NCBI GenBank assembly: GCA_011319805.1
Contig: SJRY01000129.1
Location: 1 to 64,000, forward strand
DNA: 64,000 nucleotides
Direction: 5' to 3'
Source of the DNA: Macrocybe gigantea
Lineage: Eukaryota; Basidiomycota; Agaricomycetes; Agaricales; Callistosporiaceae
Made by a program: the position numbers and the translations under genes. Below, piece by piece: positions 33,404-47,938 of the stretch; within the stretch, counting starts at the first letter, position 1; every line of letters begins with the position of its first letter. The notes below the pieces were generated by a model. It worked only from the letters and a program-made list of their open reading frames with translations. It did not search any database and was not told the DNA's origin.

Positions 33404-36400
33404 TTAGTTCTGCTCGCGCTCGTCCTTGCCTATGATTTTCTGATTCTGACATTGCTGCCATGCCTGCCAGGCTGCATCCAAGTGGTCTTCAACTTCTTTC
33501 AGGTCCACCATCCAGCCGGTAAGGGTCTTCTTTTTCGGTAGCATTTTCATTTGCTGACTGCATGGGTAGACCCAGATTTCATTAGCCATGTCGTCGAAGA
33601 GGACCTTCAGCGACTGGGTTTGGTAGATGTGGGTGCATACCACCTTCTTTGGTGCAGGTCGCAGCGGCAACTGACATTGTCCTTTCTCTAGGGATGGTGC
33701 CTCAGGATTCTCATGATGAAATTTCGCAACTGCATTTGGTGCATCTTCATTAATGTTTTCGGTGGGTTCCCAAGTAGCATCTTCCATAGGATACCCCTTC
33801 CAATGTATTCTGTACTGTAATTTTCCTCTGTTCCATCAGGAATTTATTACAGCTTCTACCTCATACTGCTTCTCTCCTTCCATGATGATGGGAGGAGGTT
33901 GTTTAAGAATTGTTACTGCTTTTTATAGCAGAAATGCTGGTGCCGTGTACAGGGTGAGCTTGGACTCATTTTGGACGGGGTGAATCTTCCAGTGTTCTGG
34001 TAGTTCAAGTTCGTATGCTGACTCTCCAATTCGCCATTTGACTTTGAATGGACCAAACTATTTGTTATTAAGCTTATCAGTTGGTTGGTTGGTTGTGATA
34101 TTGGTGCCTTCCAACCAGACTTGATTGCCCTCATGATACTCTTGGATGGGTTTCTGTTTCCAGTCATAAGTCTGTTTCATTGTCTCTGCAGCTTTCAACA
34201 GGGAAGTTTCGGCTTTGGTCCAAATTTCCTTTATCATTTCGGCGAACTCCTCAGCAGTTTGCAACTTAGCATTATGCTTCAGAGATTCTTTTCCAGTGTA
34301 CAGATGTCATCCGTGGTTCAAGTAAAATAGGGAATATCCAGTTGCCAAGTGAATTCAATTGTTATAGGAAAATTCAGCTATCGGTAGCCAATCTGCCCAG
34401 TCTGTTTGGCAATGGTTTATGAAGAGTTTCAGGTACTGCTCAAGTTCCTGATTGACTTGTTCTGTTTGTCCATCAGTCTGTGGATGATATAGCATCGAAG
34501 GAGCTCCTTTGATTTCCAAAAGCATGTAGAGGTCTGTCATGAACGCGGAGACAAATTGTCGTCCTCTGTCGCTGATAACTTTCTTCAGGATTCTGTAGTT
34601 TAGGAATACAGTGTCATGTAGATTGCGAGCAACCCCTTCTGCCATGATTTCCATATTAACTGGTATGAACTTGGCTCCTTTCGTGAACCAATCTACTGTT
34701 ACTATGATGCCATTGAACCCTTGAGATTTGGAGAGGGGTCCAATGAGATCTACAGATATGATCTCCTATGGTTCCTTTGGTATCTCATTTGGGTGAAGCA
34801 GGGCATGCTTCCGATCTCTGATGATCTTCGTCCGTTGGCATTTGTCACACCCTTTGACATATGCCTTGACATTATTCATCATTTTGGGCCACCAGAAGTT
34901 ACACATGATCAACTTGTACATCTTTGTTTGTCCTGAGTGTCCCGAGATCTGATCTGAATGATGGATTTTGATGATCCATTCCCTCAGCTTTTGGCTTTTG
35001 GGAACATAGTACCATTTCAGCCATGTCATGATTCAGTCATTTTCCTCCCAGCTGTGTTCACCTTCGTCAAGATGTTTCTGGACCTCAAGCTCTCTTTGTT
35101 TCCAAGCCCGTTTGATCTGGTCCAGAATGTCCTGAAATTCTAGTGTCGGCATGATCTTTGCAATGAAAATCCGATGAAAAATCTCTGGCTTTAGGAGTAT
35201 GACATTCTCGTTATTGTTCTCCCCCTTCTCATGGTCTGGTTGTCTTGACAGACTATCTGCCTTCGTCATCGATTTTCTGGGTTTGTGCTCCAGAATGAAG
35301 TCATAGTCCTGAAGTTCCGAGATCCAACAAGCTTGCCAGTGATTCAGCTTCTGAGGTTTCCAGAAATATTCGAGATTCTTATAGTCCATCCAAATCTCAA
35401 ATTTCTGTTTAGCACCACAAAGGTATTGGCACCATTCCTCAAGTCCGGTCATAATCACAAGCATTTCTTTATCATAGATCTCATAATTCTGTTCTGTCGG
35501 ATTCAATGACTTTGATATGAAAGCCACCAGTCTCCAGGTACCATTGGATTGTTCCTGAGAAAAGACGCCTCCTATTGTGTAGTTCGAGGCATCGACTTCC
35601 ATTCAGAACTTTCCATCATCTCAGGGCATCATGATAATTGGCGCTGAACAGATCCGATTCTTTAATCCATTGAATGCATCATCTTGGGCTTTTCCCCATG
35701 TCCAGTTGGCTTTTCCGGTTAGCTCTGTCAAGGGTTTCGTGATCTTTGCAAATCCTTCAATAAAGTGCCGGTAGAAGTTGCAAAAGCCTAAAAACTATTG
35801 GACGTCCCTTTTACAAGTGGGTTTTGGCCATCCTTTGATGCCTTCGACCTTAATGGGATCCATCTTAATGCCGTTTTTCCAGATGATCATTCCAAGGTAT
35901 TCTACTTCCAGTTGATGAAATGAATACTTCTCAGGTTTCAGGTAAAGCTTGTTGTTCTTTAGCTTTTCCAACATGTGCTGAACGAGTTGTCTATGTTTAT
36001 TCAAATCTTTATTGAAGATAAGAATGTTGTCCATATAGATGACTACATGTCCCTGATTGATTTTGTCTTTAAAATCGTGTTCATCATGGTTTGGAAAGTA
36101 GCTGGTGAATTCGTGAGTCTAAAGAACATGACCAGAGGTTCGAACATTCCCTGGTTTGTCCGAAATGTGGCTTTCCATTTGTCACCTTCTTTCATGTGGA
36201 CATTGTTGTATCCCCATCAGATGTCAAGCTTCGTAAAGAACTTTGCTCCCTTCAGTTTGTCAATCAACTCTTGGATTAGGGGGAGCAGGTACTTGTTCTT
36301 TATCATCACATTGTTTAACTTCTGATAGTCCTGTACAGGTCATAGGGATCCATCCTTCTTTTTTACGAAGAAGAAAGGCGAGGCCATTGGCGATTTCGAC

Positions 36401-37712
36401 GGTCTGATTTGTCCAGTGTTCAGATTTTCATCCAAAAAGGTGTCCAACTGTTTCTGTTCATCCAGCATCAGAGGGTAGACCTTGCAATCCTGGAGTTTAG
36501 CTCCTGGAATGAGTTCGATTGCATGGTCCCAAGGTCGTCATGGTGGTAGTTCATCAAATGACTCTTTTCCGAACACTAAATCCTTGAAACAGTGGTATTC
36601 TTCCAGTACAATTTCCTTGAAGGTCTTTGCCTTCATTGCCTTTGCCATCGCTTCTACCAGTTTGGAAGCCGTCTGTTACGATTTCAGGACTTATCGTTAT
36701 CTTAATAATGGGCACATGACTCAAGATCACATGATGAACATGTGACATGAACCGTGACATGACAAATAAGGTACCATACGATGACTCAAGGAAACCCTAC
36801 AACAACAACACATCAATGCTGACCAGGGCATAGGGTTATTGCATAATGTCTGCAGGATACCATGAGGAGCACAGCAGGATCCTTACTCATTCAACTTAGG
36901 ATAGGGGGTTTCACATAACATGAGGATAGTATAGTTGTGGTCCATGCTTGGGAGTTGTAATACATAAATAGCTAAATCGTATGTAGTAGAACTCAGCTTC
37001 GAGCTGGCTAGTAATAGCATACTTTTCCCTGCCTCTCACATCTAAGAGTTAGTTAGAGTGACCTGCGTGCAGACTTGGTTTTGCATAGCACCGTCATTTG
37101 GAAAGCCCTCAGATGGAACTCTTGATTCATGTTGATCATCAAGAGTTTTTCTCCATTTTTGAAGTCTACTTCATTTGTTTCAATAGAGGTGTCATCATCT
37201 TCAGGGTTTCCTATTCGGACAATCTGCTGACACTCTTCAGAGCATCAATCGAATATGATCTTCTCTGTCTTCCAATCGATCTGAGGGTTGTGATGTTTAA
37301 CCCACTCATAACCAATGAAGATCTGGCCCTTTCTGAGTTTAGTGACTGAGAAGATCATTTGCTCGACATGATCTTGGACCTGGACTCTCAACTCAACATA
37401 TTCGCATATATATCCTGCCATGTTATGGGTTCCATCTGCATTGTGGACTGGAATAGGAATCAGATATCTCTTTGTATTGATTTCCTTTTCCTTAACAAAC
37501 TTCTGGTCTATGCAAGATCTGGTACATCCCGTATCAAGCAAAGCTTTCATGCTGTATGTCTGTCCGGTATCCAGAGTCATAATCATCAGAGGTATATCCA
37601 TCTGATTTCTATTGCCACCTCTGACAAATCATGGCTTTTGTCTGAGGTCAAGCAGCATGTGAAGTGCATCGTGGTCATTCATTTGATTGATTTCATGAAG
37701 CCTTTCCAATGA
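33404..37712 (-). pseudogene. Family A copy 2 pol, broken
   Basis: The same order as copy 1. Protease KALLDTGCTRSCID at about 37545. RT box VIYMDNILIF near 36026-36040 (Asn in place of second Asp). RNase H with TIGGVFSQEQSNGTWRLVAF at 35580-35500. Integrase at 35030-34350. Chromodomain YRIHWKGYPMEDATWEP at about 33800. Stops and frame changes occur throughout. A plus-orientation solo LTR interrupts the protease-RT spacer. Confidence 0.78.
36674..37090 (+). repeat. Solo LTR, family A, in copy 2 (TSD CCGTC)
   Basis: 417 bp, TGTTACGATTTC … TTGCATAGCA, in plus orientation and so opposite to its host element. CCGTC flanks both ends (36669-36673 and 37091-37095). Confidence 0.9.
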
Positions 37713-37847
37713 GATGTCCTTCTGTCATGATTGATCTGTTCATGCCTTAAGGATCAAGTACGCCTTGGACTCGTCCTGCCGATAGATCTGTTGAGCCACT
37801 CAGGGTAGGGTATGTCCTTTTATGAGACCGAACTCTTGTGCACCTTC

Positions 37848-39094
37848 TCATTCGAAATACTCTTTAAGATCAGGAATGTCTCTTATATTCATATTCGATA
37901 ATACATAGTCAGCCGGTGAAGCAGTGCTTCTTCCCAGCTCTATTGAAAACCCTGTTTCCAGCTCTTCAATTTTAACAGCAGCGGTAGTCTTGTCCTGCAT
38001 CTCTACATTCCGTGTAGCATATTTCGGTTGGGGGTTCATCAGGCAGTTATGTCCAATATGTCCCTTCTGTCCACATCGGAAGCAGTGTCCTTCATGCCTC
38101 ATCCAGTCGACATCCATAGCATTGGGATCAGGCTGTCCTTGAGCATTACCAGTCACTAGTGCTGGAGTTTGCTCCTTAGGCACCGTGGTTCCCTGTGCCA
38201 GTTTCTGAGTTTGCTTAGGGGCGAATCGCTCCTTCGCACTGAATTCCTTTTGGGCCTGGTGATATCACTGGTCCAGTTCTGTCACGCATTTATACCACCA
38301 GTCGATGTCCTCCTCATGGACACCTCCTAGTTTGATGATCCATCGTCTGAGCACCTGGTTGAGTCCATGTTTAAAGATATCAATGAGGGCAATATCATTG
38401 TATTCTGTCAAGGGAGCCCAGCTCTGGAATTCAACGATGTAGTCCTTGACCGGTCATCGTCACTGCAACAGTTCCTTAATCCGAATGATGGCATTGTTCC
38501 AGGTCTCCATGGTCATAAAGAATTTGCGGGCTTCCGCCTTGAAGTTCTTCTAATCCTTGAATGGTGGGAGATGTCCAAGGGGTCCGTCCTGACTTCTGGA
38601 GTGTTAGCTGTTGCCAGCATAATGATGTGGCCATGTTCCCAGTCATCATAGGTGGAATGATTTCCAAATTCCTGCCTATGTCCATTCAATTCCATCTTGA
38701 ACTCTAGCCACTCTTGTAGCTTTGAGTCTGCCCAGTTCTGTGCATGTTTGGCTTTGCCTCCCATGATCCATTGCAACGTGTAGGTTATCATATCCCACTT
38801 GTTGGTGATTTCTTCTTTATCAAAATAGACCTCCATTCATCGAAGCCAACTTCCGATTAAACCAGGATCCCCTTTATATGGATCTAGCGGTTCCGATTTC
38901 GTTCTCTTGGATTTCTTGCCCAGATCTAGTTCTTCTTTGATTGTATCAACCAAAGTCCATGTCGCATTTTGTACCTGTTCGGCCTGCTGTGGGTTGTTTC
39001 AGAGGGTGCTCCAGGCTAAGGCAAGAGGGTTGGTGGTGAAGAGAGTAGTAAGGATGATGGTAATAAAAGCAAAGAGGGTGGCAATGAGTTCCAT
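37848..39094 (-). pseudogene. Family A copy 2 gag, broken
   Basis: ATG at 39094 (MELIATLFAFITII…), the same hydrophobic N-terminus as copy 1. Capsid region WLEFKMELNGHRQEFGNHST. Zinc knuckle CFRCGQKGHIGHNC at about 38090-38050. Several stops between segments. Confidence 0.75.
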
Positions 39095-40206
39095 GGTGTG
39101 TGAGGTAAAAGGAGTTGGTGGTTGGTATGTTTTTGTCGAATAGTACCATGTGGGCAGTGCATGACCATCGACTCCCACTTCAGTTAAATCCAGGAAAAGG
39201 AAAGGTGCCTGTTAAACTGTGGATGGGTTGGCTCAAATCCTCGTCACAATGGGGATGCCCCAAATGGCAGTCAAGGAAGGTTTCTTTATCAGAAGTCCCA
39301 GCAGTCTGGCAACTCCTTTCTTGTTTTGGGTCAGCACACATTTCCAACAACGATCTTCAAGGGCATGTTTGAGAAAGCAGTCAGTGGGTGGGGACTGTCC
39401 ACATGTCTGAGTCCTCCAGTCTCTCTTGTTTTGGTATGCCCCAGGTCAGCAAACTACCTGGTCAGACATGCGGTAGGGCTCTCTGAAGATTACCCTAGCA
39501 CAGCCTTGTGATGTTTGATTCAGATGGGGTCAGACTCAACATTACCCCTGGTCCTCTTGCACTTCCAAATGCAACAAACAAGGACCGATGACAGAGACCA
39601 GAACAAAGGTTGGCACGGAGTGGGGAGTGGTGGTGGAAAGTAAAAATGTTAGTTTTGGTAAGGAGTAGAGGTATGACAATGCAGCGGGTTCCTTTGGTTG
39701 CACGGCACTCGAGGCGATTGGGCAATGGAGGAAGGGCAGTTGGGGAGAGAGAGTAGTGAGGTGCGCAAGGGCTAGCTTTGAGCTTTTGCTATGCAAAACC
39801 AAATCTGCATGCAAGTCACTCTAACTAACTCAGAGATGAGAGGTGGGGAGAAGTATGCTAATATTTAGCCAGCTCGAAGCTGAGTTCTACTATGTACAAT
39901 TTAGCTATTTATATATTATGACTCCTGAACACGGACCATGACTATACTGTCCTCATGTTACGTGAAACCCCCTACCCTAAATTGAATGAGTTAGAATCCT
40001 GCTGCACTCCTCATGGTATCCTGCAGATACTGCACAATAACCCTATGCCCTAGTTAGTGCTGATGCATTGTTGTTGTAGGGTTTCCTTGAGTTGTCACAT
40101 TGTATCTTGTTTGTCACATCGCGTTTTATGTCATGTGTTTGTCATGGTTCTTGAATCATGTGCCCATCGTCAAGATAATGATAAGTCCTGAAATCATAAC
40201 AATCAT

Positions 40207-42301
40207 GATGCACTCCACACATTGCTCAATCTCAGACAAAAACCACAATTTGTCAGAGGAGGAAATGGAAACCAAATGGATGTACTCTTAACAATCATGA
40301 CTCTGGACACTGGACAGACATATAGCATAAAGGCCTTACTTGACATGGGATGTACTGGATTCTGCATAGATCAGAAATTCATAAAGAAAAAGGAAATCAA
40401 TACAAAGTGATATCCTATTCCTATTCCAGTCTATAATGCAGATGAAACCTATAATATGGCAGGTGATATATGAGAATATGTTGAACTCAGAGTCTGAGTC
40501 CAGGATCATGTTGAGTGAATGGTCTTCTTGGTTACTGAATTTGGAAAGGGCCAGATCTTCATTAGTTACAAGTGGGTCAAATATCATAACCCTTGAATCG
40601 ATTGGAAAACAGAAAATATCACATTTGATCAATGCCCTGAAGAGTGTCAGCAGATTGTCTGAACAGAAAACTCTAAAGATGATAATACCTCTACTTGGAC
40701 AAATGAGGTTGACCTCCAAAATGGAGAAAAACTCTTGATGATTGACATAAATCAAGAATTTCATCTAAGGGCTTTGCAAACAATGGCTTCCAAACTAGCA
40801 GAAGTAATAGCAAAGGTGATAAAGGCAAAAACCTTTGAAGAAATCATACCAGAAGAATACCACTGTTTCAAGGATTCAGTGTTCAGAAAAGAGTCATTTG
40901 ATGAACTACCACCATGATGACCCTGGGACCATGCAATCAAACTCATTCCAGAAGCCAAACTCTAGGATTGCAAGGTCTACCCTCTGATGCTGGATGAACA
41001 GAAACAGTTGGACACCTTTTTAGATGAAAATCTGAACACTGGACGAATCAGACTGTTGAAGTCACCCATGGCATCACCTTTCTTCTTTATAAAAAGAAGA
41101 ACAGATCTCTACAACCTGTACAGAATTATCAGAAGTTAAACAACATGATGATAAAGAACAAATACCTGCTCCTCTTGATCCAAGAGTTAATCAACAAACT
41201 GAAGGGAGTGAGGTTCTTTACGAAACTCAATATCTGATGGAGATACAATAATGTCCACATGAAAGAAGGTGATAAATGGAAAGCTGCCTTTTGGACAAAT
41301 CAGGGAATGTTCAAACCCCTAGTTATATTCTTTGGACTGATGAATTCACCAGCTACCTTTCAAATGATGATGAATATGATTTTTAAAGATGAAATTGATT
41401 AGGGACATGTTGTTATCTATATAGATGACATTCTTATCTTTAACAAAGACTTGAATGAACATAGACAACTCATCCAACATGTATTGAAAAAGCTAAAAGA
41501 TAATAAGCTTCACCTGAAACCTAAGAAGTGCTCATTTCATCAAACAGAAGTAGAGTACCTTGGAATGATCATCTCTGAAAACAGTATTAAGATGGATCCT
41601 GTCAAAGTTGAAGGCATCAAAGGATGGCCAAAACCCACCTGTAAAAGGGATGTCCAATAGTTTTTAGGCTTCTGCAACTTCTACCGGTGCTTTATTGAAG
41701 GATTTGCAAAGATCATGAAACCCTTGATAGAGCTAACCGGAAAAGCCAACTGGACATGGGGAAAAGCCCAAGATGATGCATTCGATGGATTAAAAAACCA
41801 GATCTGCTTAGCACCAATTATTGCAATGCCATGAGATGACAGAAAATTCTGAATGGAGGTCAATGCTTTGAATTATGCAATAGGAGGCATCCTTTCTCAG
41901 GAACAATCTAATGGTACCTGGAGACTGGTGGCTTTCATGTCAAAGGCATTGAACCTGATGGAACAGAATTATAAGACCTATGACAAAGAGATGCTTGCAA
42001 TCATGACCAGACTTAAGGAATGGTGCTAGTATCTCTATGGTGCTAAACAGAAATTTGAGATTTGAACAGATTACAAAAATCTCAAATACTTCTGAAAGCC
42101 TCAGAAACTGAATTGCTGGCAAGCTCACTAGATTTCGGAACTCTAGGACTATGACTTCATTCTGGAGCACAAATCTGGAAAATCAATAACAAAGGCAGAC
42201 AGTCTGTTGAGATGACCAGACCATGAGAAGGGGAAGAACAATAATAAAAATGTCATACTCCTAAAACCAGAGATTTTTCACCAAATCTTTATGGCAAAAA
42301 T
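40207..42301 (+). pseudogene. Family A copy 3 protease-RT-RNase H remnant
   Basis: Plus-strand continuation of the 31545-31650 fragment. Protease KALLDMGCTGFCID, RT box VIYIDDILIF (41418-41440; the only family A copy here that keeps YxDD) and an RNase H region full of TGG-to-TGA changes (at about 42063 and 42093). It is truncated at the family C LTR at 42302. No integrase or LTR remains. Confidence 0.75.
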
Positions 42302-43550
42302 TGTTAGGCTAGATGAATCTCAAAAGGACTCAGGCAGACTAAGTGTGAGAGTGGTCTTGAGATGATGGCAAAAGGAATATGAAGCCTAGTGCTACTGGTA
42401 CATCTGGGAGTCCTTTTATATGCTATAGTACTTGAGCATGGACCATGGGCTGCACAATGCTGTGGACTGCAGATGAGTAAGACTGGAAGGAGATGACTCA
42501 GGATGACTAGGGAAGTGAAATGACTTGATGACTGTGCACTGCACAGTATGATGGGAGAGATAAGGGATATGGAAAAGATAAGATAAGAAATTGAATGGTC
42601 CTTTGGGTGATGTCTGTAACATCACCCTCTCTTTAGATTTGTGTCCTTGCAAAAAACCTTAGTCTAGCTATTCCCACCCATTATTGCTCTCCCAGGCAGT
42701 TGCAGCATATGGGGCCCATGTATGAATGAGCTCCTCATTATAGGTGTGGATGTGATGGAGTATGGTGGCAAGGAGTTTAAATTACCAGTTTTCTATGCGA
42801 AACATTTCCATTGCCTCGCAAAGTGCAATACATTCTGCTGCAGTGGGGCCAGTCCCATCAGAGGTTCACCCAGTCCAGAGGTGCATGCGGATGGTCATAA
42901 CATAGTGCATGTACATGCCAAGTGTGATAGCGAGAGGGTCCATGTAGTCACTACCATTGAGAATCCTTGCCAGATTCTTATAGTTGTTTGGGCAGTTGGG
43001 GGTAGGTGCACAGCTCTCATCACTACTGTCAATGCTGATGGGGCATTGGTGGTCATGATGTGCAATTTTTGGTCTTCTTCCCTCTTGTTGTGGTCTTTTT
43101 ATTCTGGTTTGCAGTCTTCTTTAAGAAGTGGTCTAGAGCTTGCTGCACATTCCCCAGTTCCTTCTCTTTGATTCATATGTTCTCCTCATGTCTATATTCT
43201 TTCTATTTGACCAGGAATAGCATTTCCCTTTCTTGTTTCTTTCTTTTTAGAATTTCTTCTATCTTATACTCTTCTTCATCATTTATGATTTCAGAGGGTG
43301 GCAGCAATGGTCACTCTTGTATCTTGAAACAGAGTCCTTTATAAGATGTGAGTAGTGTTTCATTGAACATGGGGTGTATCAGCTGCTATGATGCTGGGAG
43401 TTCCAGGTGATATGCCAAGGCTTCTTTCTTTTTAATCACCTTGAACGGTCCATATCGGAGTGCCGATAACTTCTTTAATGGTCGATTGACTGTGATATTG
43501 GTGGCTTCAAGCCATACTCCATCCCCTTTCTTATATTCACAGGCTAGTTT

Positions 43551-46300
43551 TCACCTCACATCATAATTATCTTTGGCCCGTGTTTGTGCATACTGCAGCA
43601 TAGCATTTGCTTCTTTCCATATTTGGTCCATTCTTTCAACAAAGTTCTTTGCTGTGGAATTGTTTCCTTCTATTGTCTGCAGTTCTCCCTTCCAGGGGTG
43701 TATTCTATAATTGAGGTAGAATGGTGTCTCTTTCATTCCCTGGTGTGCTTTATTATTATATTGATACTCTGCGATTGCTATTCATTCTGCCCAATTGTCC
43801 TGTAGGTTGTTTGTGAAATTTCAGAGAAAGGCTTCCATTTCTTGATGGGATCACTCTGCCTGTCCATCTGTCTGTGGGTGGTAGGCCATTGATAGGTTTT
43901 GCTTTGTTCTGAGCAGTTTTAGAAGTGCTGTCATGAATCGCGCTGTGAATTGGAATCCTTGGTCACTGATGATCTTTCATAGAATTCCATGAAGTCACCA
44001 CATATTGTCTTAGTATAGTCATGCAAGACCTTCTGCTGTGAGTTCAGTGTTTGTGGAAATTAGATGGATCATCTTGGTCAGGCAGTCTGTGACTGCAGTA
44101 ATGGCATTAAAGCTGTTTGAGCTAGGTAGTGGTCCTATGAGATCTACTCGATATCTTCCCATGGCTGCTATGGGACCTCATGCAGGTGTAATGGTGTGTG
44201 TTTCTTTTGTCAGATGATTTTATTTCACTGACATGTTTTGCATCCATTGACATACTTCTTGATGTCCATTAACATTGATGGCTACTAGTAGGTGTGGTTT
44301 ATAAGCTCATGCATGCAGTATTGTCCTGGGTGTCCTCCAATAGGCATATCATAGTGTTTGAATATGATGTCTTCCTTCAGTTTGTTGTCTGAGGGGATGT
44401 AGATTTTCCCTCCTGCATATACGATGTAGTCTTCTTCTGTGAACCAACACAGTTTTTCCTTCAGTCCCATTGTCATGATTATTTCCTTTTGTATGCATTG
44501 TCAAATTTGTTCTATCCTTGGGGATTCGATCATCATGATTTCTCTTATTTGTATTGCTTCATTATTTTCTGCTTCCTCTCTTTGTAGGTATTTATCCTTG
44601 AACATCATAAATTTGAAATCTCACTCATTATTCTCTTTCAGATGTTGGATGAATGCTGCTTCTTTGATTATTTGTATGTTATCCTTCTCTGCTAGGTTTT
44701 CTTCATATCCTGCTATTTGTGACAGGATGTCTGCTTTTCTGTTGGCCTGTTCTGGTACATATTGTAGTTCATAGTTGTATTCTTATAATTTCAGGTACCA
44801 GCCAATCTGTCTTGAATTGAGTTGCTGCAGTTTTCAGAAATATGATAGATTTTTATGGTCTGTTAATATCTCAAACTTCTCTCGAGCTTCTAGAAGGTAC
44901 TGTCTCCATGTCTTCAGTGCGACCATTATCACAAGGAGTTCCTTGTCATAGATTTTGTAGTTCTGTTCTGCTGGAGTCATGCATCTTGAAATGAAGGCAA
45001 TCAGGTGCCATAGTCCTTTCTGCTGTTGTGATAGTACCACTCCAATGGCATATCCTGAGGCATCCATTTCAACTCAGAATTTTCCTTCTGCTTGTGGTAG
45101 TGCTAGAATGGATGCTGAGGTTATGTGTTGAATCAGCTCTTTGAAAGCATCTTGTTGCCTGTCTGTCCACTGGAATGTTTTATTTCTAGTCAGCTCTGTC
45201 AGAGGTTTAGCAACTTTTGCATATCCCTTGATGAATCATTGGTAGAAGTTTGTGAATCCCAAGAACTTTTGTAGTTCTTTCTTCATTTTTGGAATCAGCC
45301 AGGATTGTATGGCTGCAATCTTCTCTGGTTCCATCTCTACTTTCCCTTCTCCTATAATATATCCTAGCACTGGAACTTTTGATGATTCCCAGATGCATTT
45401 CGGTCCTTTGATGAATAGGTCATTCTTGTTTAGTATCTCTATGACTTCTATGGTGTTCTTTTGGAGTTCCTCTCATATTCATCCAATGATTATAATGTTA
45501 TCCATATAGATTATGCATACTCTTCTTCATATTTGATCTTGGAAGAGGCTTGCCATCATTCAGCTGAATGTGCCTGGTGTGTTACACTATCCAAAGTATA
45601 TGACTGTTGGTTTGAAGAGTCCTCTTGCTGTTAGGAAGGCTGCCTTCTATTCATCTCCTTTTCAGATGTATATATTATTGTATCCCCAGATAATGTTGAT
45701 CTTGCTAAAATACTTCACTCCTTGTAGTATATTGAGGAGTTCACTGATGTGCAGTAATGGGAATTTGTCTTTAACCATATATTTGTTTATTTCCTAGTAG
45801 TCTTGGATTAGTCATTTGCTTCTGTCCTTCTTGTTGTGAAAGAAGCAGGATGCTGTGTAAGGTGATTTCGATGGGTGTTCTTAGTCCTTCTTTGACAAAG
45901 GCATCTAGTTCCTCTAGTTCCTTCTATGTCATTAGGTAGACCTTGCTCAGTATCATTTTGGGTGCATCTTTCATTAAGTTTATCTCATAGTCCCACTCTT
46001 TGTAGTCTGGTAAGCAATTGAAGTTCTTTTCCTTGGACAGGTGTTTGAATCTGGTCAGATATGGAGGTATCTGAGTTCCCGTCTTGTTACTGGCTGTGGT
46101 TTTCACTAGTTCAGCTACCTTCTGTATCTTGATCATTTTATAGTTTATTTTACATGTTTTAGAGCATCTGTCAAAGACAATTTCTCCTGTCTTCCATTTG
46201 ATTATTGGGTTGTAATAGACAAGCCAGTCATGTCCTAGTAGCATGTCAGTTTTTCTAATGTCAAGTATGATAGCTTCCATATGTTTCTTATGTCCTTTGA
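43551..46300 (-). pseudogene. Family C pol, broken
   Basis: Retropepsin-adjacent region (MLLGHDWLVYYNP) at about 46250. RT box IYMDNIIIIG at 45485-45515, again Asn for the second Asp. RNase H MDASGYAIGVVLSQQQKG at about 45060. Integrase finger GGHPGQYCMHELINHTY at about 44300, then the C-terminal part NKAHQGMKETPFYLNYRIHP near 43740. Many stops. Confidence 0.75.
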
Positions 46301-46639
46301 TGTTGATGTGGACTTCTGCTACTCAGTCTGCTGTTTTTTAGCAGTTGAGTGATCCATCTGCATTTATAATTGGAATCTTCTTAATTCGTCATGTCTTCAG
46401 CCTTGTTTTCATTACTATAGCGGTGTTAATGCAAGTCCTGTCTGCTCTGCTATTGACTTCTGGTGTTATCATAGCTATCCCTTTTCACATTCATATCTTA
46501 GCTAGTACTGCAAGTTCTTTCCTTTTGGGTGGTTTGTCACCTTGGATGGTTTTCCTTGATGCTTCAGATCGCTTTGTGGAACTGGTGTATTTCAGAGTAT
46601 GGGATGATCTACATCTGGTATTGAAGTGAGTCTGTTTCA

Positions 46640-47938
46640 GTTGTATGGGTCATGATTTAGCACCTCCTAGTCGGACCCTTTGACAAAACCATCTTTGTCA
46701 GAGCTTTCTTCATCCTTGTCTTCTTTGTCCTCTCCTTCTTCTTCTTTCACTTCTCTGACCCGGGATTTTCCTTTCTTCTTCTTCTTGCAGTTCCGTGCAT
46801 AGTGTCCCTTTAAGCCACAGTTGAAACATGTGATGTTTGCTGCTCCTTTTCATGGTTCTGGGCAGTTTTATAAGAGGTGCCCTGGCTTATTGCAATTGAA
46901 GCAATTGTTGCTTCATACTTTATCAACTTCCATTGCCTGTTCTGCTCCTTGGCTCAGATTTCCAGGCTTGCATTGATTGCTTGTGAATTCTCCTCTCATT
47001 ACATTCCTGGGTTCATTGATGTTTTGTCCAATTGCTCAAACTGTCTTGATATATTCATCTCCATCTGTTGGAAGTGCAGAGATCGAGTGTACTGCTTCTG
47101 CTGAGTGGACAGGACCACCCCAATCTTCTATCATCCTTTGGGGAGTTTCTTCATTGCTGTCTTGGTCTTGGTTCTCCTATTCCTAGATCTGTTGCTCTTG
47201 GGTCTGTTGTACTTGTGCTTGGGCTTGCTGTTCTTGAAGCTGCTTCTGTCTTCATTCCTCTCTTTGTTCCTTCTAGTAGTCTAGATTGACTTCTGCAATT
47301 CTACAGGCTTGTTCAAAATCAGCCCACTCTACAGTGGTCGGTCTATTTGTTTTTGGTAATCCTTTTCGCTCCCTCCACTGATAGTATTCATCCAAGTTAC
47401 TGTTGCTTACTTTCAGCATAGTGGTGCGATTCTCTCCTTATGCCGTGCTTCAGTAGATTGGTCCTCTGAAGGGGTTCAGTAGTTTCATTCCTGTATATCT
47501 ATGACTTTGGTGTTGTTCTCATTAGTTCTGTTATATGCTCTGTATGTCATGCCCTCTCTGTATCAATATGTCTTCTTCCTGCATTTGGTGGTTGTAGTTT
47601 TCAATCTGTTATCACCTGAAGTTCTGGGCTTGTGTTTGTTCTTCTCTCATTTTCTTGTGGATAGGCTCATTCTCTTCTTCAGCAAGAAGATTCTGGTCTG
47701 ACCACAGCTCTTCTAGGCTTATCCCATATTCTCCTTTTAGGAAAAGTTCTGCAATGAGTTGTGCTGCTCCTTCACTGAGGATCTCAGTGGGTTCATCTGT
47801 GGTGGTAAAGGCAAACTCTCTCAGAAATAGCTGCTCTTTATCATTACTACTTGGTGTAGGCATATACTCTTTCTTCCATTTGTTTGGATTGCTAGTGTCT
47901 CTGCAGGTGGCATGGACTGACTCTGTTAGGCTAGACAA
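46640..47938 (-). pseudogene. Family C gag with two zinc knuckles
   Basis: The minus strand has an N-terminal frame MSSLTESVHATCRDTSNP near 47938, and two CCHC knuckles near 46910-46790: CFNCNKPGHLL, then a stop, then NC; and CFNCGLKGHYARNC followed by a Lys run and an acidic tail. Frames are broken. Confidence 0.65.

Larger units (their letters stand above)
31651..40201 (-). mobile_element. Full-length Ty3/gypsy chromovirus, family A copy 2 (TSD ATCAT)
   Basis: 5' LTR 39787-40201 (415 bp). 3' LTR 31651-33345, which is 415 bp after removing a 1278-bp Tc1-like element and its duplicated TA. ATCAT flanks the whole (31646-31650 and 40202-40206). A family A solo LTR (36674-37090) also sits inside it. 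Removing these leaves about 6850 bp, as in copy 1. The LTRs differ at many more sites than in copy 1, mostly transitions, so this is an older insertion. It lies within family A copy 3 in the opposite orientation. Confidence 0.9.
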